From JANYBV01 sp043763155 (lineage in GTDB: Bacteria > Pseudomonadota > Alphaproteobacteria > Rickettsiales > SXRF01): a stretch of DNA of 64,000 bases. Numbering within the stretch: the stretch's first letter is position 1; each line of letters starts with the position of its first letter. The notes beneath the pieces are model-generated. The model did not search any database and had not been told where the DNA came from. It saw only the letters and a program-made list of their open reading frames with translations. The position numbers were made by a program, and so were the translations under genes. This document shows positions 41,936 to 50,248 of the stretch, piece after piece. Where the stretch lies: positions 1-64,000 of the forward strand of contig JAYULW010000089.1 of the NCBI GenBank assembly GCA_043763155.1, written 5' to 3'.

Positions 41936-42343
41936 ATGAGTTTACAAGATACCATGATCATTTCGGCGGCCGGCATGCGCGCACAAAGCGACCGCCTGCG
42001 CGTGGTTGCCGAAAATATGGCCAACGCCAATTCCACCGCCACCACCCCCGACGGCACGCCCTACCGCCGCAAAATCGTAATGTTCCAGAATGTGCTGAAC
42101 AAGGAAATGGGCGTGGAGCAGGTAAAAGTGGTGAAGCGGGCGTATGACCCCTCGCCTTTCAACATGAAATACGACCCCTCGCACCCGGCGGCGAATTCCG
42201 AAGGCTATGTGCAGTACCCGAACGTGAATACTATCGTGGAAATGATGGATATGCGCGAAGCGCGGCGCGGCTATGAGGCGAACCTGAACGTGGTGGAAGT
42301 GTCCAAGGCGATGCTGACCCAGACGTTAGCGCTGCTACGCTAG
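41936..42343 (+). CDS. flgC: Flagellar basal-body rod protein FlgC
   Basis: A 135-residue proximal-rod protein with SAAGMRAQSDRLRVVAENMANANS at the N-terminus (pattern split: MRAQSDRLRVVAENMANANS) and the rod C-terminus DMREARRGYEANLNVVEVSK. Lies 12 bases after flgB with AGGAGTTAGG-like site. Co-assembles with FlgB, FlgF and FliE. Confidence 0.95.
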   Translation: MSLQDTMIISAAGMRAQSDRLRVVAENMANANSTATTPDGTPYRRKIVMFQNVLNKEMGVEQVKVVKRAYDPSPFNMKYDPSHPAANSEGYVQYPNVNTIVEMMDMREARRGYEANLNVVEVSKAMLTQTLALLR

Positions 42344-42353
42344 GAGATAAACC

Positions 42354-42668
42354 ATGGTTGATACGCTCAGTGCGGTAAACGCCTACCGAAACCAGATGAA
42401 GATGATGCAGGGCGCAACGCAGCCCAGCGACGACGATTCTGCGGGCAAATCTTCGTTTGCGACCATGGTTGAGCAGGCTTTAGGCACAACCGTTGATGCG
42501 GTGAAGCACGGCGAAGCCACCGAAATGCAATCGCTGGCGGGCGGCAAGGTGGATCTTTCCGATTTGGTGACGGCGGTGGCGAACGCGGAACTCTCGCTTA
42601 GCACCGTGGTTGCGGTGCGCGACCGCGTGATCAACGCGTATAACGATATTATCCGGATGGCAATTTAG
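42354..42668 (+). CDS. fliE: Flagellar hook-basal body complex protein FliE
   Basis: A 104-residue protein linking MS ring and rod. The C-terminal VVAVRDRVINAYNDIIRM is diagnostic, and VDLSDLVTAVANAELSLSTV fits the preceding helix. Ribosome site AGGAGAT. Immediately follows flgC. Confidence 0.93.
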   Translation: MVDTLSAVNAYRNQMKMMQGATQPSDDDSAGKSSFATMVEQALGTTVDAVKHGEATEMQSLAGGKVDLSDLVTAVANAELSLSTVVAVRDRVINAYNDIIRMAI

Positions 42669-42743
42669 TTTCCTGTCGCCTTTTGCTTGCGCGGGCGATA
42701 GAGTGGGCCATCAATTCTTGGGCATCACCGGGGGGAGCCTGTA

Positions 42744-43010
42744 ATGGAAGCTAGCGAAGTCATTGACCTGATCCGGCAGGGCATTTATGTGCTTATCCTG
42801 ATTTCTGCGCCGCTGATGCTGGTGGCGCTTGTTGTGGGTCTTGCCATTGCCATTGTGCAGGCGCTGACCCAGATTCAGGAATCCACCCTTACCTTCGTGC
42901 CCAAGGTGCTGGCCATGCTGATTACGCTCGCTATCACCCTGCCCTTCATGCTGCAGACACTCGTGGACTACACCAACAAGTTGCAGGACAAGATCGTGCA
43001 TATTGAATAA
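42744..43010 (+). CDS. fliQ: Flagellar biosynthesis protein FliQ
   Basis: An 88-residue two-helix membrane protein of the export gate. The first helix ILISAPLMLVALVVGLAIA and the LTQIQESTLTFVPKVLAM loop are typical. GGGGGGAG ribosome site upstream. Works with FliP and FliR. Confidence 0.95.
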   Translation: MEASEVIDLIRQGIYVLILISAPLMLVALVVGLAIAIVQALTQIQESTLTFVPKVLAMLITLAITLPFMLQTLVDYTNKLQDKIVHIE

Positions 43011-43019
43011 GGACGGGCC

Positions 43020-43781
43020 ATGTTTGCGCAGCTCCTTACCACCAATACTTTTAGCTTCCTGCTGATTTTTTGTAGGGTTGGCTCGGCCATCATGCTGATG
43101 CCGGGGTTTGGGGAAATGTATGTAACCGTGCGGGCGCGCCTTTTTATCGCGGTGATGTTCAGCATTGTGCTGACGACGGCGCTGCGGGAAATGCCTGCGG
43201 CACCCAGCACGGTTGGCGGGTTATTTTCGTTGATGCTGTGCGAGATCCTGATCGGGCTGATGCTTGGCGGCATTGCGCGCATGCTGATTTCAGGGGTGCA
43301 TATCGCGGGGGGCATCATCGCGTACCAGTCCAGCCTTGCATCGGCGCTTACGGCCAATATCGCGGGGTTTTCGGGGCAGGACACGTCGGTGGGCAACCTG
43401 CTCAGCATGACGGCGATCGTGCTGATTTTTGCGACCGACCTGCACCATGTGATGCTGCGCAGCCTGATGGATAGTTACGGGGTGTTTGCGCCGGGGCAAT
43501 GGCCGATGATGGAAGATGTGGCCAAACATGCGACCACCACGATGACGGCGACATTCCGCATCGCCATGCAGCTATCGGCGCCGCACCTTGTGGTGGGGAT
43601 GATGCTGTATCTGGGTGCGGGTATCATTGCGCGCCTGATGCCCAACATCCAGATTTTCTTTATCATGATGGCGCCGCAATTACTGATCAGCTTCTTTATC
43701 CTGATGATTACGTTTTCGGCCATTATGCTGTGGTATCTTGAGTACCTGAAAGCCGCGCTCGGCGGCTTTGTCAGCGGCTAG
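43020..43781 (+). CDS. fliR: Flagellar biosynthesis protein FliR
   Basis: A 253-residue membrane protein with about six helices and the segments RVGSAIMLMPGFGEMYVTVR, EILIGLMLGGIARMLISGVH and PQLLISFFILMITFSAIM (all typical). Part of the FliPQR gate. Ten bases after fliQ. Confidence 0.94.
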   Translation: MFAQLLTTNTFSFLLIFCRVGSAIMLMPGFGEMYVTVRARLFIAVMFSIVLTTALREMPAAPSTVGGLFSLMLCEILIGLMLGGIARMLISGVHIAGGIIAYQSSLASALTANIAGFSGQDTSVGNLLSMTAIVLIFATDLHHVMLRSLMDSYGVFAPGQWPMMEDVAKHATTTMTATFRIAMQLSAPHLVVGMMLYLGAGIIARLMPNIQIFFIMMAPQLLISFFILMITFSAIMLWYLEYLKAALGGFVSG

Positions 43782-43789
43782 GGGGATTC

Positions 43790-44860
43790 GTGGCAGACGG
43801 CGAAGACCAGGAACAAAAAACAGAACAACCGACCCAAAAGCGGCTCGATGAGGCGCTGAAAAAAGGCAACGTGCCTATTTCAAAGGAGGTTGCGAATTTC
43901 TTCATCCTTACCGTGCTTGCGGCAACCGTTTCGTGGTACACGCCGGGCATGGTGCGCGAAACGGGGGCGCTGCTTACACCATTCCTGGCGGATGCGGATA
44001 GCCTGCCCACCGACGTTACGGGCATGGGGCAAATGTTCAAACACCTGATTTTCGGCAGCATAGGTATTATCGCCATGCCGATGATGATGGCGATTGCAGC
44101 CGTTCTGGGCGCGGCGTTTTTGCAAAACGGGTTTGTGGTGTCGTCGGAGCCGATCATGCCGAAGCTGTCGCGGCTTTCGCCGCTTGAGGGCGTGAAGCGC
44201 ATGTTCTCGACCAAGTCGGTGATTGAGCTGATCAAGAGCCTGATCAAGGTCGCGCTGGTGGGGTATGTGGGGTTTTTGGCGGTTTACCCGGAACTTTCCA
44301 AGGTGAAGCGCCTGCCCAACAGCACAACGGAAGCCATGCTTGCCTTCTTGCTGATGCTTGCGTCGCGCATGACGCTGGGGGTGGCGATTGCCATGTTCCT
44401 GATCGCCATTTTAGATACGGTGTATCAGCGGTTTCAGTATTTTAAGGGCCTGCGCATGACGCGGCAGGAAATCCGAGACGAATATAAGCAGGCCGAAGGC
44501 GATCCGATGGTGAAGCAGCGCCTGCGGCGTATTCGCATGGAGCGGGCGAAAAACCGGATGATGACCAACGTGCCCAAGGCCGATGTGGTGATCACCAACC
44601 CGACGCATTTTGCCGTGGCGCTGCGCTATGAATCGGCGACGATGAAAGCGCCGACTGTGGTTGCTAAAGGGCAAGACCTTATTGCTTTGAAAATACGCGA
44701 AATTGCGACTGAAAACCAGATTCCTATCGTGGAGAATGCGCCACTGGCGCGGGCGTTGTTTGCGGCGGCGGAAATTGACCAGGAAATCCCCACGGCGCAT
44801 TACGAAGCGGTGGCAAAAATCATCTCCTATGTTTACACGCTTAAGGGGCGCAGGGGTTAA
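43790..44860 (+). CDS. flhB: Flagellar export switch protein FlhB
   Basis: A 356-residue protein with GTG start after GGGGG. Four membrane helices (about 30-210) are followed by the autocatalytic cytoplasmic domain with NPTH at 270-273 (VVITNPTHFAVAL). Cleavage there switches export from hook to filament proteins. The pairing with a second FlhB-domain protein on the other strand (40767) is notable. Last gene of the flgB operon. Confidence 0.96.
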   Translation: MADGEDQEQKTEQPTQKRLDEALKKGNVPISKEVANFFILTVLAATVSWYTPGMVRETGALLTPFLADADSLPTDVTGMGQMFKHLIFGSIGIIAMPMMMAIAAVLGAAFLQNGFVVSSEPIMPKLSRLSPLEGVKRMFSTKSVIELIKSLIKVALVGYVGFLAVYPELSKVKRLPNSTTEAMLAFLLMLASRMTLGVAIAMFLIAILDTVYQRFQYFKGLRMTRQEIRDEYKQAEGDPMVKQRLRRIRMERAKNRMMTNVPKADVVITNPTHFAVALRYESATMKAPTVVAKGQDLIALKIREIATENQIPIVENAPLARALFAAAEIDQEIPTAHYEAVAKIISYVYTLKGRRG

Positions 44861-44902
44861 GGGGTGCGATTGGGTTTGGGGGTTGCCCCTTAAGCTGCTT
44901 TT
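44857..44902 (+). terminator. Candidate terminator after flhB
   Basis: TTAAGGGG at 44857-44864 pairs with CCCCTTAA at 44886-44893 across a 21-base loop, followed by GCTGCTTTTT. The left arm includes the flhB stop codon. The large loop lowers confidence. Confidence 0.4.
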
Positions 44903-45106
44903 TCCCGCCGTTGGCGGATATGCGCTTAAGCGCCGCGCTTAGCTTGCGCGCCTCAATGGCGCTAGTCGTCGTTTAGGACTCCTCCGTGGTGGTTGTGCCG
45001 CCTGTGTGGCGGTGCTGGCTGGATAGCTAAAAACCTGTTGTTATTTTCCCCTAGATTCATCATGTTAGGGTAGCGCGTAGCCCTTATACGGTTTTGATCA
45101 TTCCTG
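44861..45106. other. Intergenic region before the cckA pair
   Basis: About 246 bases. Besides the candidate terminator it holds a 12-bp perfect palindrome GCGCTTAAGCGC at 44922-44933 and GC-rich filler. No coding sequence or RNA is recognised; the promoter of the cckA pair is probably near 45040-45090. Confidence 0.4.
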
Positions 45107-46141
45107 ATGCCCATACGATATAGCGATTTCAAAAAGAGAAGCGAAAGCACGGCTGATTTCGTAGCGCGCAAATACGACCCCAGCCTGTTGAAGCTGATCT
45201 TGCTGTTTTTTGCGGCGCTGGCTATCGGCATTTCCATTACAGCGCTGCTGCTGCCGCCGCTATACCTGATTATTTCGCTTACCGTGGTGATGGCGATTCT
45301 TGGTTCGTATGTGCTGCTGCAAATCCAGCGCACGCGCGACCTTGTGGTTTCAACGGAATACCAGAACGCCATGTTCGCCTCGGCCATTGGGTATAATTGC
45401 CGTTTTTGCATTATCATTAAGCGCGAGGGCGCGATTATTTACATGGACCCCGGCATTCAGCGAATGTTCCCGGATTTGATTAAGGAGCGCCAGATTTCGC
45501 TTTCGCACCTGCTGAAACTTGGGCGGGTAAGCACGGTGGAGCGCGAAAAAATTCTCGATATGGTGCAGCGGGCGCAGTCGGAAACGACGGTGTTTGAAAT
45601 GCGCTCGGCAGATAACCGGATTCATTCGCTGCTGCTTTCCGTGCAGCCGATTGTGCGGCCTGCGGGCTTTTTGCTGCTGCGCACGCGCGATTACACCGAG
45701 GACCAGCAGCGGGCGCATGCCGCCGTGCCGACCGCCGCGCAGCCACAGCAGCCGCCAAACCCGCTGCTCAATAAATCGAGCATCGCCATGTTCGCGCATA
45801 TCATGGACCGGATGGACATGGGGCTGTACATGACCGATATGGGCGGCAACATGCTGTATGCCAACCCGGTGCTGGAGAGCTGGCTGATGTTCCAGCCGGG
45901 CGATATTACGGTGGGCAACTTCACCATGCGCGACATTGTGCATGGGGTTTCGATGGCTGAAGCCCTGAATCCGGGCGATTTTGAGGGCGAACACTCCTTG
46001 CTCAAAAAGCAAGGCGGGCTGGTTAAAGCCTATATCAACCAGAAAATCATTTACGGCGACAACAATAAGCCGCTAGGCTGCGTTGCGCTGATCACCAACA
46101 TGATCGAGAGCGATTCGGAATTAAAAAAGAAATTATGGTAA
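45107..46141 (+). CDS. CckA N-terminal half: membrane anchor with PAS domains
   Basis: A 344-residue membrane protein with two helices at residues about 28-65, then two PAS-like regions (about 85-200, starting FASAIGYNCRFCIIIKREGAIIYMD, and 230-340 with MGLYMTDMGGNMLYANPVLE), separated by a Pro/Gln linker. This matches the anchor and sensory part of alphaproteobacterial CckA, but the gene stops with TAA before the kinase. The stop overlaps the next ATG as TAATG. The two together (868 residues) equal a complete CckA, so they likely form one functional receptor kinase. Confidence 0.75.
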   Translation: MPIRYSDFKKRSESTADFVARKYDPSLLKLILLFFAALAIGISITALLLPPLYLIISLTVVMAILGSYVLLQIQRTRDLVVSTEYQNAMFASAIGYNCRFCIIIKREGAIIYMDPGIQRMFPDLIKERQISLSHLLKLGRVSTVEREKILDMVQRAQSETTVFEMRSADNRIHSLLLSVQPIVRPAGFLLLRTRDYTEDQQRAHAAVPTAAQPQQPPNPLLNKSSIAMFAHIMDRMDMGLYMTDMGGNMLYANPVLESWLMFQPGDITVGNFTMRDIVHGVSMAEALNPGDFEGEHSLLKKQGGLVKAYINQKIIYGDNNKPLGCVALITNMIESDSELKKKLW

Positions 46142-47715
46142 TGAACGCAGACACCCCCCCAGACCTCACGCTTGCCAGCTTTATTGAAAACTCCCCCATC
46201 GCGATTGTGGGCCTCGACACCGACGGCACCATCGTGCAGGGCAACCGGGCGTTTCATTCGCTGGCGCAGCAGACGCTGGAAGCGAAACTGCCCTTGCCGT
46301 TCGACGATTTGCTGACGTCTGCGAAAAAGGCCGAAGTGCAGGAGATGATTAAAAAAGCGCTTTCGGGCGATATCCCGCAGGATGCGCAGCATGTGGAGCT
46401 TACGCTTTCCAACGGGGTGGAGCTGATCGTTTCGGCGCTTATCAGCCCGTTTAATTCGCAGACACGCGGCGGGCCGCTGATTATCCACCTGATTGATATC
46501 ACCGAGCAGAAAAACCTTGAGCTGCGCTTTGCGCATTCGCAGAAGATGCAGGCTGTGGGCCAACTTGCGGGCGGGGTGGCGCATGATTTCAACAATTTGC
46601 TCACCGCCATGATCGGGTTTTGCGATTTGCTGCTGATGCGTCATCCGGCGGGCGACCAGTCGTTTGCCGATATTATGCAGATCAAGCAAAACGCGAACCG
46701 GGCGGCGAATCTTGTGCGCCAGCTATTGGCGTTTTCGCGCAGGCAGACATTGCAGCCGAAGGTGCTGGATTTGACGGATGTGCTGGCGGAGCTTGCCAAC
46801 CTGATCCGCCGCCTGATCGGGGAAAATATTGAGCTGAAGATGGTGCATGGCCGCGAAATCGGGCATGTGCGGGCCGACCAGGGGCAGCTGGAACAGGTGC
46901 TGATCAATTTGGCGGTGAATGCGCGTGACGCGATGACGGGCGGGGGCGCACTCACCATTCGCACCAGCCGCACCCTGATTGACCGGGCGCACCCCCTGCC
47001 CCGCGATTTGATGGCGCCTGCCGAAGAAGATTCCACGATTCCCAACGGCGAGTATGTGCTGGTGGAAGTGGTGGATAGCGGCACGGGCATTCCTAAAAAT
47101 ATCCTGACCAAGATTTTCGAGCCGTTCTTCTCGACCAAGGCGGTGGGCAGCGGCACGGGGCTGGGCCTTTCCACCGTGTATGGGATTATCAAACAGTCCG
47201 GCGGTTATGTGTATGTGGCGAGCAAGGAAGGTGAAGGCACGAATTTCAGCCTGTTCTTCCCAAGCGTTGCACCGCAGGAAGCAGCGGCGGCTGTGGCTGC
47301 CGATACGGCGGAAAAGTCGGAAAGCCATGTGACGGGCGACCTGACCGGCAAGGGTACAATTTTGCTGGTTGAGGACGAAACGCCGGTGCGTATTTTTGCC
47401 GCGCGGGCGCTGCGCAACAAGGGCTATACCATTCTTGAAGCTGATTGCGGCGAGACGGGCATTGAGCTGATGGAAAAGCATGGCACCGAGGTGGAAGTGA
47501 TTGTGACCGACGTGATTATGCCGGGCATGAACGGGCCTACGATGATTGACAAGATCACGCCGCAATATCCGAACGTGAAGGTGATCTTTATTTCGGGTTA
47601 TGCGGAAGATATTTTCGTGAATAACTACGGCACGGAGCGCAGTTTCAACTTTTTGGCCAAGCCTTTTACATTGAAGCAGCTGGCCAGCAAAATTAAAGAA
47701 GTGCTTGGAAAATGA
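46141..47715 (+). CDS. cckA: CckA hybrid histidine kinase, C-terminal half
   Basis: A 524-residue cytoplasmic protein: PAS (about 8-125), HisKA with phospho-acceptor H148 in GGVAHDFNNLLTAMIGFCDLL, HATPase_c (about 215-375, N-box LINLAVNARDAM) and a receiver domain with D457 in VIVTDVIMPGM. The HisKA and dimerisation sequence is typical of CckA, the kinase/phosphatase feeding ChpT and CtrA for cell cycle and flagellar control. It starts by TAATG overlap within the end of the anchor gene; an in-frame 46135 ATG is an alternative. It is directly after the flagellar cluster, consistent with many alphaproteobacteria, but splitting is unusual. It overlaps the ceramidase-like gene by ATGA. Confidence 0.9.
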   Translation: MNADTPPDLTLASFIENSPIAIVGLDTDGTIVQGNRAFHSLAQQTLEAKLPLPFDDLLTSAKKAEVQEMIKKALSGDIPQDAQHVELTLSNGVELIVSALISPFNSQTRGGPLIIHLIDITEQKNLELRFAHSQKMQAVGQLAGGVAHDFNNLLTAMIGFCDLLLMRHPAGDQSFADIMQIKQNANRAANLVRQLLAFSRRQTLQPKVLDLTDVLAELANLIRRLIGENIELKMVHGREIGHVRADQGQLEQVLINLAVNARDAMTGGGALTIRTSRTLIDRAHPLPRDLMAPAEEDSTIPNGEYVLVEVVDSGTGIPKNILTKIFEPFFSTKAVGSGTGLGLSTVYGIIKQSGGYVYVASKEGEGTNFSLFFPSVAPQEAAAAVAADTAEKSESHVTGDLTGKGTILLVEDETPVRIFAARALRNKGYTILEADCGETGIELMEKHGTEVEVIVTDVIMPGMNGPTMIDKITPQYPNVKVIFISGYAEDIFVNNYGTERSFNFLAKPFTLKQLASKIKEVLGK

Positions 47716-48365
47716 GCTTAGACAGCCTGCTCGCACCCATTGATAATTATTGCGAGCGGCTGGATGTTGGGCTTTTGGCCGAGCCGCTGAACGCGGTGAC
47801 GAATGCGGCGTTTTTGGTGGCGGCGTGGCTGCTGTTTAAGCGCTACCGGGCGCAAGGAGCCAAGGACCGCGAAGCCTTCTGGCTGATCCTTGAAGTTGCG
47901 GTGGTGGGGATTGGCAGTTTGCTGTTCCATACGTTTGCCAACCATTTGACCATGCTTGCGGACGTGATTCCGATTGCGGTGTTTGTACTCACCTATATAT
48001 GGGTGGCGTTCCGGCGGCTTTTGCTGTGGGGCCGGGGACGCGCTTTGGCTGCCATGCTGGTGTTTATGTGTGTGGCGCCGATGATGAACGATGTGCCTAA
48101 GGAATGGGCGCTAAACGGGTCGGTTTCGTACCTGCCGTGCTTTGGGGTGCTGGTGATTTTGAGCGCGCAAATGCGCGGGCATTCGCAGCAGAAAATGCTG
48201 CTGGGCGCTGTGGGCGTGTTTACCATTTCGTTAAGTTTACGCAGTGTGGATATGCAGGTGTGCGACCGCTTTCCTTGGGGCACGCATTTCCTGTGGCACA
48301 CGCTGAACGGGATTCTTTTGTACCTGCTGGTTTCAGCGGTGCTGGCGGTACGTCCCACACGTTAA
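47712..48365 (+). CDS. Ceramidase-like (CREST superfamily) membrane protein
   Basis: A 217-residue membrane protein with about seven helices. The N-terminal NYCERLDVGLLAEPLNAVTN, then GSLLFHTFAN with a likely zinc-binding His, TMLADVIPIAVF with Asp and FLWHTLNG with His at the C-terminus fit the alkaline-ceramidase family, where Zn-binding His and a catalytic Asp hydrolyse amide lipids. In bacteria the substrate is unclear; sphingolipids are known in some alphaproteobacteria. Start overlaps the cckA stop by four bases. Possibly in the cckA operon only by position. Confidence 0.78.
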   Translation: MSLDSLLAPIDNYCERLDVGLLAEPLNAVTNAAFLVAAWLLFKRYRAQGAKDREAFWLILEVAVVGIGSLLFHTFANHLTMLADVIPIAVFVLTYIWVAFRRLLLWGRGRALAAMLVFMCVAPMMNDVPKEWALNGSVSYLPCFGVLVILSAQMRGHSQQKMLLGAVGVFTISLSLRSVDMQVCDRFPWGTHFLWHTLNGILLYLLVSAVLAVRPTR

Positions 48366-48453
48366 TCCGGCGAATTAATAAATATTTGCGTGCGCCTTAA
48401 TTCCGTGTACATTGCTGGTAAGGATTTATTTACTTTAACATCAGAGGTGGGTC

Positions 48454-49488
48454 ATGGATAAAAATAAAGCACTGGAAACCGCGCTCAGCCAGATCGAAAA
48501 GAATTTCGGCAAAGGCTCGATCATGAAGCTCGGCGACAACAAACTGGAAGCCATTGAAGCGACCTCCACCGGTTCGCTCGGCCTCGACCTTGCGCTTGGC
48601 GTGGGCGGGATTCCGCGTGGCCGTATCGTTGAAATTTTTGGCCCGGAAAGCTCCGGTAAAACCACTCTCACCCTGCACCTCATCGCTGAAGCGCAGAAAA
48701 AGGGCGGCACGTGCGCGTTCATTGACGCGGAACACGCGATGGACCCCATTTATGCCAAGAAGCTTGGCGTGAACATTGACGATTTGCTGATCTCGCAGCC
48801 GGACACGGGCGAACAGGCGCTGGAAATCGCCGACACGCTGGTGCGCTCAGGCGCGATTGACGTGCTGGTTATTGACTCGGTGGCGGCACTGGTTCCCAAG
48901 GCGGAACTGGACGGCGAAATGGGCGATTCCCACATGGGCCTGCAGGCACGTTTGATGAGCCAGGCATTGCGCAAGCTCACGGGCAGCATCAGCCGCACCA
49001 ACTGCACCATTATTTTCATCAACCAGATCCGCATGAAAATCGGCGTGATGTTCGGCAACCCTGAAACCACCACGGGCGGCAACGCGCTGAAATTCTATGC
49101 TTCGGTGCGCCTCGACATTCGCCGCATCGGCGCGATCAAGGAAAAGGAAGAAGTGATCGGCAACCAGACCCGCGTGAAAGTGGTGAAGAACAAGGTGGCC
49201 CCGCCCTTCCGCCAAGTGGAATTCGATATCATTTACGGCGAAGGCATTTCCAAGACCGGCGAGCTGATTGATATGGGCGTGAAGGCTGGTATCGTGGAAA
49301 AATCGGGCTCTTGGTTCAGCTACAACAACCAGCGCATCGGCCAGGGCCGCGAAAATGCGAAGCAGTTCATGAAGGATAATCCGAAGCTTGCGGATGAAGT
49401 GGAAAAGAAGATTCGCGCCAATGCCAATGTCCTGACCGAAGTGCTTAAGGGCACCCCGGCGGAAATGGCTGACGAAGACGCAGCGTAA
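48454..49488 (+). CDS. recA: Recombinase RecA
   Basis: A 344-residue strand-exchange and SOS co-protease. The Walker A motif GPESSGKTT is at residues 63-71, VIDSVAALVPK forms Walker B, and the L2/KIGVMFGNPETTTGGNALKF region is standard. Ribosome site AGAGG. No LexA-type operator of alphaproteobacterial GAAC-N7-GAAC or GTTC-N7-GTTC form is seen in the 90 bases upstream. Confidence 0.98.
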   Translation: MDKNKALETALSQIEKNFGKGSIMKLGDNKLEAIEATSTGSLGLDLALGVGGIPRGRIVEIFGPESSGKTTLTLHLIAEAQKKGGTCAFIDAEHAMDPIYAKKLGVNIDDLLISQPDTGEQALEIADTLVRSGAIDVLVIDSVAALVPKAELDGEMGDSHMGLQARLMSQALRKLTGSISRTNCTIIFINQIRMKIGVMFGNPETTTGGNALKFYASVRLDIRRIGAIKEKEEVIGNQTRVKVVKNKVAPPFRQVEFDIIYGEGISKTGELIDMGVKAGIVEKSGSWFSYNNQRIGQGRENAKQFMKDNPKLADEVEKKIRANANVLTEVLKGTPAEMADEDAA

Positions 49489-49498
49489 GACTCCTGCA

Positions 49499-49795
49499 AT
49501 GCAATTCTTAGTGCTTGCATATGATGCTAAAGACGAAGGTGCGGCTCAGCGCCGCCTTGATGCGCGCAATGCGCATCTGGCGATGATTGAGGCACTGAAG
49601 GATGCCGGGAACATGAAAATGGGCGCGGCCATCCTGAATGATGAGGGCAAGATGGTGGGGAGCTGCATTATTGCGGAGTTCCCCACCCGCGCCGACCTCG
49701 ACGGGTGGCTGGCGGGCGACCCCTATATGGTGCATGATGTGTGGCATGATATTTACGTGCAAGACTGTAAAATCGCCCCATCTTTCGTAGGTTAA
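49499..49795 (+). CDS. YciI-like protein
   Basis: A 98-residue dimeric alpha+beta-barrel (YCII) protein. The N-terminus MQFLVLAYDAKDEG, the RLDARNAHLAMIEALKDAG helix and a histidine/aspartate pair in LDGWLAGDPYM fit the family. YciI proteins are often of unknown enzymatic role. Ten bases after recA, same strand, probably the same mRNA. Confidence 0.85.
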   Translation: MQFLVLAYDAKDEGAAQRRLDARNAHLAMIEALKDAGNMKMGAAILNDEGKMVGSCIIAEFPTRADLDGWLAGDPYMVHDVWHDIYVQDCKIAPSFVG

Positions 49796-49839
49796 AGCAT
49801 TTATTGTCAGTTATTCAAAATTACGCTACAAGCGTTGGG

Positions 49840-49860
49840 TCGCTTTGTTTAGCGATTTTA
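49840..49860 (+). terminator. Weak terminator after the YciI-like gene
   Basis: TCGCT (49840-49844) and AGCGA (49851-49855) pair across a 6-base loop and are followed by TTTTA. The short stem makes it a weak candidate. Confidence 0.35.
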
Positions 49861-49891
49861 TTATCTTACACAAATATAACAGGGGAACTTC

Positions 49892-50173
49892 ATGAACAAG
49901 CTGCTCGTTACCGCATCCATCGTATTATTCAGCGCCAGCGCCGCATTTGCCGCGCCGCACACCTATCAGGTAACCGGCCCCGTGCTTGCCATGACCGACA
50001 AGACCATCACCGTGTCCAAGGGCAAGGAAAACTGGGAAATCAACAAAGACGCAGCGACCAAGATTCCCGCTGACGTGAAGGTTGGCTCGAAGGTTACCAT
50101 TGAATACACCATGACGGCTGTGGACGTGACCGACAAGACCGCAGCGCCGAAAGCAGACAAGAAAAAGAAGTAA
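49892..50173 (+). CDS. Small exported protein
   Basis: A 93-residue protein with a clear signal peptide (MNKLLVTASIVLFSASAAFA, cleavage after about residue 20). The mature part is small, beta-rich (TDKTITVSKGKENWEINKD) and ends in a Lys-rich tail. GGGG ribosome site. Resembles short OB-like periplasmic proteins with the KVGSKVTIEY-type pattern; no function known. Confidence 0.7.
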   Translation: MNKLLVTASIVLFSASAAFAAPHTYQVTGPVLAMTDKTITVSKGKENWEINKDAATKIPADVKVGSKVTIEYTMTAVDVTDKTAAPKADKKKK

Positions 50174-50198
50174 TTGATTTAAGCATTAATGAGCTGGG

Positions 50199-50231
50199 GA
50201 AGCATGGGGCCATGGGGTTCCATGCTTCTTT
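50199..50231 (+). terminator. Rho-independent terminator
   Basis: GAAGCATGG (50199-50207) pairs with CCATGCTTC (50220-50228) and is followed by TTTGG. It ends the small exported gene before alaS. Confidence 0.55.
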
Positions 50232-50248
50232 GGTGATATAGGCAGAGC

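Noticed and set aside
48366..48453. LexA/SOS operator before recA.
   Set aside because: No GAAC-N7-GAAC or GTTC-N7-GTTC type site found in the leader.
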